This document shows, in pieces, positions 1 through 4,677 of a DNA stretch of 5,196 nt; the first letter of the stretch is position 1; the number at the start of each line of letters is the position of its first letter. The stretch spans positions 1 through 5,196 of the forward strand of contig VXOZ01000078.1 in assembly GCA_009839775.1 (NCBI GenBank), written 5' to 3'. The position numbers were made by a program, and so were the translations under genes. The notes under the pieces were generated by a model, which ran no database searches, was not told the DNA's origin, and worked only from the letters and a program-made list of their open reading frames with translations. This stretch comes from Chloroflexota bacterium (GTDB taxonomy: Bacteria; Chloroflexota; UBA11872; VXOZ01).

Positions 1-48
1 CGGATATGTATCAACCCAAAGCGAATCGTCCTCGAACCATTGCGTCAT
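1..48 (-). CDS. Start of a probable class I SAM-dependent methyltransferase, cut by the left window edge
   Basis: Only 16 codons are present, running from an ATG at 48 off the left edge. They read MTQWFEDDSLWVDTYP. An opening of the form M-T-x-W-F-E-x-D-x-x-W is, from memory, typical of a group of small class I SAM-dependent methyltransferases, where it precedes the SAM-binding fold; that is the whole basis for the product name. The frame stays open upstream to a TAA at 123-121, with a possible TTG start at 108, but the ATG is preferred because it matches the family's usual N-terminus. No clear Shine-Dalgarno sequence precedes it. It lies 67 bp downstream of the AbiTii-type gene on the same strand, so co-transcription is possible. 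The catalytic part is outside the window, so substrate and exact family cannot be given. Confidence 0.5.
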   Translation of the reverse strand, partial: MTQWFEDDSLWVDTYP

Positions 49-115
49 GGTGCAATGCCAAGTCTTGAACCCCGAGTTTTCTGAGTACGTATCCCTTGCC
101 TTAGTCAATGCAAGC

Positions 116-1033
116 TCAGATTAAGTCGTAGTATGACAAGATGGCTTGTTTCAGCAAATCGGCTGCTGCGGATGAACTCACATTCCAGGCCCCTGACACT
201 GCTTTGCCCACCATCTTGCCAATCCACACGGATGTACGTTCTCCTAATTTGCCTTGCTGATCAGGCTCATCGTCTTCTTCAAGCGCAGTGAATAGCTCGC
301 AGATGTCTTCTTCGGTCACTTTATGCTTTTCCAAGTAATCCTTTAGGCTGGAAAGGTTGTTCTTGGCCACTTGGATTTCTGCAGTCTGCGAGAATCCAGA
401 ACTTGCATAGGACAGGTTGCCTACATCCCCATAGATCACAGTTTGAAATATCTGCTGCGATCGCTCTTGAGGGAACTCAGCGAGCGATGACAAGTCAGCA
501 TCGTCTAAGAGTTCCGCCTCAATCTCAATGGAAAACTCCAGGATCCTATTTCGTACGGTCTCGAGGATACCGATTACGGCGCTCCGCGAGACCATCTTCC
601 AAGCCCCAAAGCAGCTATAGCCAGAGTAGATGGTCTCCCCTAGCCGAAGAAATACATCCGAAGACCATCTAAGTTGAATTGTAGAGCTGTTCTTGAAATT
701 CTGAACCATTGCATCAATCTCACCGACCCCCGCCAAGAAAGAATGGGAAGTGATGAATTCACGAACCTCTGAAGGGACTGAATAGCTGGGTATTGGGGCA
801 TTCTTCATGCCATTTCCTAGCGAGTCATAGAAATCGCCGAAAGACTGTGCGCCCAAAGTTCGATAGGACGGCAGGCTCTCAATTGAAGGGGAGCGGTTTA
901 ATTCATAGTCAGCCCATTGCGCAAGACCTTGATTCCTCATCCTAGCTGCCAGCAACCTGCACTTCCTGAGCAGCGTGGGTAGGTCAATGCTTGAATCGAC
1001 TGTCGCCTCTTGAATTTCATTGATCAAACTCAT
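116..1033 (-). CDS. AbiTii-domain protein, putative abortive-infection (phage defence) protein
   Basis: A 305-residue soluble-looking protein that resembles AbiTii-type abortive infection proteins over its whole length. Visible hallmarks: the opening SLINEIQEA followed by LLRK (21-24); A-x-W-x-x-Y-E-L-N (38-46); a helix with VRNRILEFSIEIE (160-172); a segment around 200-216 (YGDVGNLSYASSGFSQT) like the GNV-x-x-x-S-x-x-x-Q stretch often seen in this family; a KDYLEKHKVTEEDICEL helix pair (231-247); and a Gly/Ala-rich C-terminal helix from WIGKMVGKAVSGAW (270-283) to the end. AbiTii proteins are linked to abortive infection by family name; the mechanism is not established to my knowledge. The ATG has a GAGG Shine-Dalgarno 5 nt upstream. 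Base composition is lower in GC than lipA (hand-counted 60-base rows of 35-53% against 77% in one lipA row), which fits acquisition by transfer. It lies 89 bp downstream of lipA. Family assignment is recalled from sequence pattern, not from a search. Confidence 0.75.
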   Translation of the reverse strand: MSLINEIQEATVDSSIDLPTLLRKCRLLAARMRNQGLAQWADYELNRSPSIESLPSYRTLGAQSFGDFYDSLGNGMKNAPIPSYSVPSEVREFITSHSFLAGVGEIDAMVQNFKNSSTIQLRWSSDVFLRLGETIYSGYSCFGAWKMVSRSAVIGILETVRNRILEFSIEIEAELLDDADLSSLAEFPQERSQQIFQTVIYGDVGNLSYASSGFSQTAEIQVAKNNLSSLKDYLEKHKVTEEDICELFTALEEDDEPDQQGKLGERTSVWIGKMVGKAVSGAWNVSSSAAADLLKQAILSYYDLI

Positions 1034-1038
1034 GAAAA

Positions 1039-1042
1039 CCTC
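1039..1042 (-). promoter_or_regulatory. Shine-Dalgarno site of the AbiTii-type gene
   Basis: On the minus strand the sequence GATGAGG lies upstream of the ATG, with GAGG (plus-strand CCTC) separated from it by 5 nt. It supports the chosen start and shows that the gene has its own ribosome entry rather than relying on coupling to lipA. Confidence 0.6.
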
Positions 1043-1094
1043 ATCGGGTCAGAAAGCCGAGGGAGCTAGATTGCGAAATCTATTCTGTATGCCG

Positions 1095-1109
1095 AAACTC
1101 TGTGAGTTT
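1095..1109. repeat. Short perfect inverted repeat between lipA and the AbiTii-type gene
   Basis: AAACTC, a 3-base loop, then GAGTTT form a perfect 6-bp inverted repeat in the 89-bp gap between lipA and the AbiTii-type gene. No T-run follows on the minus strand, so it is not a convincing intrinsic terminator for lipA. A weak promoter-like pair on the minus strand (TTGTAA at 1113-1108, 18 nt, TACAGA at 1089-1084) brackets it, so it could be an operator for the AbiTii-type gene. This is only a possibility; such short repeats occur by chance. Confidence 0.25.
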
Positions 1110-1122
1110 ACAATCCGCCTAC

Positions 1123-2001
1123 CTATAGGGCCTTGTCATGCAAGGTCTCCACCTGGTCGCGGGCGTGGTAGGAAGAGCGGACGAGGGGGCCGGATTCGAC
1201 GTGGCGGATGCCGAGGGACTCACCGATCTCTTTGAGTTCGGCAAACTCCTCAGGGCGGTAGTAGCGTTCCAGCTTCTGGTGCTTCTTGGAGGGGCGCAGG
1301 TACTGGCCGATGGTGAAGATATCCACCCCGGTCTCGGCCATGTCGGTGAGCGTTTGGAGGATTTCGTCCCAGGTCTCGCCGAGGCCGAGCATCATGCCGG
1401 ACTTGGTAAGCACGTCGGGATCGAGTTCCTTGGTGGTGCGCAGCACCCAGTGGCTGCGCTCGTAGCGGGCCTTGGGCCGCACGCGGCGTTGCAGGCGCGG
1501 CACGGTCTCCACGTTGTGGTTGAGAATTTCCGGCTTGGCGGCCACCACTTCCTTCAACGAATCGTGTCTGCCCCCCAGATCGGGGATAAGAACCTCGATG
1601 GAGCAATCCTCATTCAACTCCCGCACCTTGCGGATGGTCTCGGCAAAAATCTGCGCGCCGCCGTCTTCCAGGTCGTCGCGGGCCACCGACGTAATCACGG
1701 CGTGGCGCAGCCCCATCTGCTTCACGGCCCAAGCCACGCGGATAGGCTCGATTTTGTCCAGACCGGCGGGGCGTCCGCTCTTCACCGCGCAAAAGCTGCA
1801 CGCGCGGGTGCAGGTATCGCCCAGGATCATGAAGGTGGCCGTGCGGGAATTCCAGCACTCGCTGATGTTCGGGCACCGCGCCTCTTCGCAGACGGTGTGC
1901 AGGTCGAGCCCGCGCATGATCTGCTTGAGTTCGCGGTACTGGTCGCCCTCTTTCCAGCGGACGCGGATCCACTCCGGCTTTCGTTCTAATGTTGTTGCCA
2001 T
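1123..2001 (-). CDS. lipA: Lipoyl synthase (radical SAM)
   Basis: Inserts two sulfur atoms into C6 and C8 of a protein-bound octanoyl chain to make the lipoyl cofactor used by 2-oxoacid dehydrogenases and the glycine cleavage system; cytoplasmic. At 292 residues it is of normal family length. All ligands of the two iron-sulfur clusters are visible: the auxiliary cluster motif C38-x4-C43-x5-C49 (CEEARCPNISEC), the radical SAM motif C64-x3-C68-x2-C71 (CTRACSFC), and the C-terminal R275-SSYHA motif whose serine completes the auxiliary cluster. Other family signatures are TSVARDDLEDGGA, LNHNVETVPRL, TKSGMMLGLGET and IGQYLRPSKKH. The ATG start gives the usual RKPEWIRVR opening, although no strong Shine-Dalgarno is seen. 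No lipB, lplA or dehydrogenase gene is adjacent. It is separated from the upstream methyltransferase gene by 276 bp and probably has its own promoter. Confidence 0.97.
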   Translation of the reverse strand: MATTLERKPEWIRVRWKEGDQYRELKQIMRGLDLHTVCEEARCPNISECWNSRTATFMILGDTCTRACSFCAVKSGRPAGLDKIEPIRVAWAVKQMGLRHAVITSVARDDLEDGGAQIFAETIRKVRELNEDCSIEVLIPDLGGRHDSLKEVVAAKPEILNHNVETVPRLQRRVRPKARYERSHWVLRTTKELDPDVLTKSGMMLGLGETWDEILQTLTDMAETGVDIFTIGQYLRPSKKHQKLERYYRPEEFAELKEIGESLGIRHVESGPLVRSSYHARDQVETLHDKAL

Positions 2002-2053
2002 ATCGGCTTAGTCTGATCTGCAAGCTGCAACGTGCGTACCTATGTTCACCCTC

Positions 2054-2062
2054 AGAATAGCA
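2054..2062 (-). promoter_or_regulatory. Possible extended -10 promoter for lipA
   Basis: On the minus strand TGC precedes TATTCT, an extended -10 pattern (TATTCT matches the TATAAT consensus at 4 of 6 positions), about 50 nt upstream of the lipA ATG. A TTGGGA lies 19 nt upstream of the hexamer, a rather long spacing. It is the best candidate seen in the gap but weak. Confidence 0.25.
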
Positions 2063-2136
2063 TGTTCTCCGTCGGCGCTCCCAACCGCCTTGCCACTGCA
2101 GTTGTCGGAAGTACGAGTTGCGCCCGGGCCGGTCCT

Positions 2137-2258
2137 CGTCACTCCTGCTTCCGTCGGAGTCCAGGGTCTAATGAAGATGGATTCCGCGCCCCCCGCACGG
2201 GGGCGAGCTTTCGCGGGAATGACGGAGTCCTTTGTGCAATTTTCATGGTAATGACGGA
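2137..2258. repeat. Palindromic intergenic repeat element (REP- or MITE-like)
   Basis: The gap between lipA and the methyltransferase gene holds nested inverted repeats. ACTCC (2141-2145) pairs with GGAGT (2156-2160). ATTCC-GCG (2181-2188) is imperfectly inverted in CGCGGGAAT (2212-2220), and these enclose a perfect 7-bp hairpin, CGCCCCC (2187-2193) with GGGGGCG (2199-2205) around a 5-base loop. GGGAATGACGGA (2215-2226) recurs as GGTAATGACGGA (2247-2258), 11 of 12 bases identical. CGTCACTCCTGC (2137-2148) is an imperfect inverted copy of the same end. This arrangement is what a degraded, multicopy palindromic intergenic repeat looks like. No T-run follows the hairpin, so a terminator role is less likely. 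It carries no convincing open reading frame. Confidence 0.55.
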
Positions 2259-2277
2259 CACTGGATGCCCGCGCGCC

Positions 2278-3045
2278 CTACTCTTGCGGCCGGGCCACGA
2301 AGATCATCTTCTCCTCACCGCCCGTGAAGGGGTCGGCCTCATACGAGCCAAAGACGTTCTCAACGGCAAAGTTGCACTGCGCCAGCCGCGCCTCAATCTC
2401 GTAGCGGTAGGAATACCGCATCGGGAAGGTAGTTGTAATTCTGCGAATGCTGCCGTCAGCCTGCAAGCAATCATACATATACGTGGTCTGCACCACCTGC
2501 GTTTCGCGGTCCACCTCCCACACTTCGAACTGCTGAATGGGTGCGCCAGTCCGCAGGTCTGCCAGGACGTTGCGCAGCGTCACCATGCGGTCGCGTTCGT
2601 CGTACTCCTGCGTCAGCGGATTGAAGAGATCGAGGATCAGCAACCCCTCAGGGTCGAGCATGCGATAAGCAGCCTCCAGCGCCTGTGTTTGCCTGAGCGG
2701 CGTCGTCAAGTGGGCAAAGGCATTGAGCGCGGAGAAGACAAGGCGCGCTCGTGCAGGGACCGCGGCGGACTCCATGGGTTGGCGCAGAAGCTGGAATTGC
2801 GCAGCCGGCACGCCGTACGCCAGGAACCGTTCCCGCGCTCGTGCCAGCATGGCTGCTGAGGAATCGACGCCGGTCACCGCATGGCCGCGTTGCGCGAGAG
2901 GCGCGAGGGCGCGGGCCGTACCGCAACCGAGCTCGACGATGGGACCACCCGTACGTGCCGCGAAGCTCTGCCAGAACGCGCTATCCTCGTCCCAGTCGTC
3001 GTATTCCAGATCGTAGAGTTGGGCGAGTTCGTCCGACTCAAGCAT
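2278..3045 (-). CDS. Class I SAM-dependent methyltransferase, substrate unknown
   Basis: A 255-residue cytoplasmic protein with a complete Rossmann-type methyltransferase fold. It opens with an acidic, aromatic segment (AQLYDLEYDDWDEDSAFW, about 8-25) common in this group. Motif I is VELGCGTAR (37-45), binding SAM; the acidic residue at the end of strand 2 is D61 in VTGVDSS; LVFSALNAFAHL (102-113) and LLILDLFNP (135-143) correspond to the strand 4 and strand 5 regions. The second half has a beta-rich segment (VWEVDRETQVVQTTYMYD, about 175-192) and ends in a conserved-looking YEADPFTGGEEKMIFVARP (235-253). These point to the Methyltransf_11/25-like group, but nothing shows the substrate. The ATG has no clear Shine-Dalgarno. 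Its start lies 30 bp downstream of the membrane protein gene's stop, so the two may be co-transcribed. The gene is intact. Confidence 0.88.
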   Translation of the reverse strand: MLESDELAQLYDLEYDDWDEDSAFWQSFAARTGGPIVELGCGTARALAPLAQRGHAVTGVDSSAAMLARARERFLAYGVPAAQFQLLRQPMESAAVPARARLVFSALNAFAHLTTPLRQTQALEAAYRMLDPEGLLILDLFNPLTQEYDERDRMVTLRNVLADLRTGAPIQQFEVWEVDRETQVVQTTYMYDCLQADGSIRRITTTFPMRYSYRYEIEARLAQCNFAVENVFGSYEADPFTGGEEKMIFVARPQE

Positions 3046-3075
3046 GGTACCCGTTAGGAGATCACTCCGGCGTGC

Positions 3076-3669
3076 TCATCTGCGTGCCAGGAAGAGGGAT
3101 TCCACGACAACAGTAATGGCGGCGATCAGGATGAACATCGTCACGTTCCAGCTTCCCACCAGCATCAGGCTCAAGTTTGCCACGAGAAAGCTCGCGAGCA
3201 GAAAGGAGTGACCGGCAACCAGCACGGGATTTCCTTGCTGTAACCGCGACGGCGCAAAGCGCGAGAATATGCGATGCATAACGGGCAGGCTGGTGACAAA
3301 AACGGCGCTGAAGACACTAATCACGAAGACCACCCGGCTGCTGCTTTGGGCCGGATCTTGGGTGACCATCACCCAGAGCAGCGCGAGCCAACTCGCGCCG
3401 ATCACCGCAGCCATAACTACCGCTTTCACCAGCCAGCCGGGCACGAGCGCGCGCAGCGAGAATGAGCGTACCGTTTTGGGAATGCGCCGCTGCCGCGGGC
3501 GTCGTGGCGATGCCGCGGAGGTTGGCCACTTTATAACCTCCGCAGAGCCGCCCTGTTTGGAAGAAAGGATGGATTCAAGACGCGGAGTCGTCAGCGCGGC
3601 AGAGACCTTCGAAGGTGACTTGCGGATACCGACGCGCCGCGACTGACGCTGCTCTAACGGGGAGGCCAT
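3076..3669 (-). CDS. Four-helix membrane protein with basic N-terminal tail, function unknown
   Basis: Not recognised as a named family. With the ATG at 3669 it has 197 residues. The first about 75 are hydrophilic and strongly basic, with runs such as RRPRQRRIPK near 56-65, and should lie in the cytoplasm. Four hydrophobic segments follow at about 79-103, 112-133, 148-171 and 174-194, the last ending in LFLARR. The protein therefore looks like a small inner-membrane protein with both ends inside. No catalytic motif is visible. A TTG at 3696 would add nine residues, but the ATG is preferred because AAGGA lies 5 nt upstream of it, while nothing similar precedes the TTG. It is 30 bp upstream of the methyltransferase gene and divergent from the phosphoribosyltransferase gene across a 314-bp gap. 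The second half resembles unnamed small membrane proteins I associate with Chloroflexota, which is a weak recollection. Confidence 0.7.
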   Translation of the reverse strand: MASPLEQRQSRRVGIRKSPSKVSAALTTPRLESILSSKQGGSAEVIKWPTSAASPRRPRQRRIPKTVRSFSLRALVPGWLVKAVVMAAVIGASWLALLWVMVTQDPAQSSSRVVFVISVFSAVFVTSLPVMHRIFSRFAPSRLQQGNPVLVAGHSFLLASFLVANLSLMLVGSWNVTMFILIAAITVVVESLFLARR

Positions 3670-3674
3670 ACCGA

Positions 3675-3679
3675 TCCTT
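3675..3679 (-). promoter_or_regulatory. Shine-Dalgarno site deciding the start of the membrane protein gene
   Basis: AAGGA on the minus strand (plus-strand TCCTT), 5 nt upstream of the ATG at 3669. It favours that ATG over the in-frame TTG at 3696, which has no such site. Confidence 0.6.
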
Positions 3680-3765
3680 ACGCTTGGGGCAAGCAATAGG
3701 AGAGAGTGGACTCATGCTACCACATCACCCCGCACCCAACAAGCGGATAGGGAGAAGAACCGGTA

Positions 3766-3785
3766 GCACTCTACAGCGCGAGTGC
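3766..3785. repeat. Short inverted repeat in the divergent intergenic region
   Basis: GCACTC and GAGTGC are perfect inverted copies with an 8-base gap (3772-3779). The position between two divergent genes would suit a regulator site, but the arms are only 6 bp and the spacing puts it more than 120 bp from the plus-strand promoter, so it may be chance. Confidence 0.2.
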
Positions 3786-3909
3786 CGTACAGCGAAAGCG
3801 ATGTCTAGCACTGAAAGACAGCCCCAAGCGAGACCCTTGCGCAATCCGGACCGCGCACAACCCGGAGCGACAGCCGAAAAGACCCCTCTCCCAATACCTA
3901 ACGACCCAA

Positions 3910-3939
3910 TTGACATGCACGCTGCTTGTGACGGATAAT
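3910..3939 (+). promoter_or_regulatory. Near-consensus sigma-70-type promoter for the phosphoribosyltransferase operon
   Basis: A perfect -35 hexamer TTGACA (3910-3915), an 18-nt spacer and a -10 hexamer GATAAT (3934-3939; 5 of 6 match to TATAAT). Transcription would begin near 3946. That leaves about 38 nt of leader before the GTG at 3984 and only about 14 nt before the GTG at 3960, which favours the later start. Confidence 0.65.
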
Positions 3940-3971
3940 GGTATGTCTGACTACTTATTGTGTCCGTTGGG

Positions 3972-3979
3972 AAAGGGAG
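3972..3979 (+). promoter_or_regulatory. Shine-Dalgarno site deciding the phosphoribosyltransferase start
   Basis: The purine run AAAGGGAG ends 4 nt before the GTG at 3984. The alternative in-frame GTG at 3960 has no such site and lies very close to the predicted transcription start. Confidence 0.55.
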
Positions 3980-3983
3980 TGAC

Positions 3984-4640
3984 GTGGAGCAGCCCGTCTC
4001 GAATTTGTGGCTTGCTGAAGACATCTTCCAGCTTGGCGGTGTGCGGTTCGGTGATTACACCCTTGGCCGCACGACCGTGAACTCACCAATCTATATTGAC
4101 CCCCGTGTCTTGGTCAGCAATCCCCATTCGCTGCGCGCCGCGGCCCAGCTTATCGCGCAGGAGACGAGCTCCGGTCAAGCGATGCGGCACCCGAAGATCC
4201 ACCCGTTTACCCTCGTGGCGGGCGTGCCGTTCGGCGGGCTGCACCTGGCGACCGCCTTCTCTCTGGCCACGAATGTCCCTATGATCTACGCCCGCAGCGA
4301 AAGCGGGCAGCACCGGATCGAGGGACGCTACGAACCCGGCGAAACCGTACTCATCATTGACGATTTGATCACTTCCGGCGGCAGTATCCTGCAGACCGCG
4401 GCTATTCTGGAGGAGGCTGGTCTCGTCGTGCGCGATGCCATCGTCCTCGTGGACCGCGACCAAGGCGGCCAGGCGCGCCTAAAGCGTCACGGCTACAACC
4501 TCTATCCCATCCTGCGGCTTGAAGTTATGCTCAACCTCTATATGTCCAAGCAACTCATCGATGAAGACCAGTACCGCCGCAGCCTGGAGTACATTCGCAC
4601 GCATCGCACGCCCGAAGCGCTTGAGGAGACCTCCCCGTAG
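3984..4640 (+). CDS. Orotate phosphoribosyltransferase-like protein (type I PRTase) with shortened catalytic loop
   Basis: A 218-residue type I phosphoribosyltransferase whose closest relatives by pattern are orotate phosphoribosyltransferases (PyrE), which join orotate to PRPP in UMP synthesis. Seen with the GTG start at 3984: an N-terminal FGDYTLGRTTVNSPIYIDPR segment (22-41) like the FG-x-[FY]-x-L...SP-x-[FY]-[IV]-D start of PyrE; AGVPFGGLHLATAFSLA (79-95) followed by MIYAR (100-104); the PRPP-binding loop VLIIDDLITSGGS (122-134) with the acidic pair D126-D127; and VDRDQGG (156-162), nearly the PyrE signature VDREQGG. Odd point: where PyrE has a flexible loop of the form RKE-x-K-D-x-G, this protein reads ARSESGQHRIEG (103-114), about four residues shorter and without the lysines. 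It may use another base or have altered activity, so pyrE is not assigned. A GTG at 3960 would add eight residues. The next gene starts 37 bp downstream and is probably in the same operon. Confidence 0.85.
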   Translation: MEQPVSNLWLAEDIFQLGGVRFGDYTLGRTTVNSPIYIDPRVLVSNPHSLRAAAQLIAQETSSGQAMRHPKIHPFTLVAGVPFGGLHLATAFSLATNVPMIYARSESGQHRIEGRYEPGETVLIIDDLITSGGSILQTAAILEEAGLVVRDAIVLVDRDQGGQARLKRHGYNLYPILRLEVMLNLYMSKQLIDEDQYRRSLEYIRTHRTPEALEETSP

Positions 4641-4677
4641 CGTTGACGCGGCGCGAACGGCTCGTTCCCTTCTACCA

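Larger units (their letters stand above)
3670..3983. other. Divergent intergenic region without a gene
   Basis: These 314 bases separate the minus-strand membrane protein gene from the plus-strand phosphoribosyltransferase gene. Reading frames here show no recognisable protein. The right end holds the strong plus-strand promoter and the ribosome binding site described separately. For the minus strand, a weak promoter candidate is TTGTTG (3742-3737), 17 nt, TAGCAT (3719-3714). A perfect 6-bp inverted repeat, GCACTC (3766-3771) with GAGTGC (3780-3785) around an 8-base loop, lies between the two promoters. The remainder, about 3786-3905, shows nothing I can name. Confidence 0.6.

Noticed and set aside
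1066..1109. Possible intrinsic terminator after lipA
   Set aside because: Two small hairpins (AGATT/AATCT and AAACTC/GAGTTT) are present but AT-rich or short, and neither is followed by a T-run on the minus strand.
1138..1989. Long plus-strand open frame of 283 codons opposite lipA
   Set aside because: It lies entirely antisense to lipA, whose motifs are complete; the translation is Ala/Gly/His/Leu-rich with no family features. Long antisense frames are expected in GC-rich genes.
2181..2226. GC hairpin as terminator of the methyltransferase transcript
   Set aside because: The hairpin is strong but lacks a T-run on the minus strand, and the nested inverted and direct copies fit a repeat element better.
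2032..2859. Plus-strand open frame of 275 codons across the repeat and the methyltransferase gene
   Set aside because: It runs through the palindromic repeat and then antisense to a clear methyltransferase; composition is rich in Arg, Cys and His, with no recognisable domain.
3786..3905. tRNA or small RNA gene in the divergent gap
   Set aside because: No cloverleaf arms, no T-loop consensus and no promoter-terminator pair could be found.
3615..3938. Plus-strand open frame of 107 codons over the divergent intergenic region
   Set aside because: It begins inside the membrane protein gene, has no ribosome binding site that stands out, gives an Arg/Pro-rich low-complexity product and ends inside the strong promoter.
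3725..4024. Minus-strand open frame of 99 codons in the same region
   Set aside because: It overlaps the promoter and 5' end of the PyrE-like gene and shows no family features.
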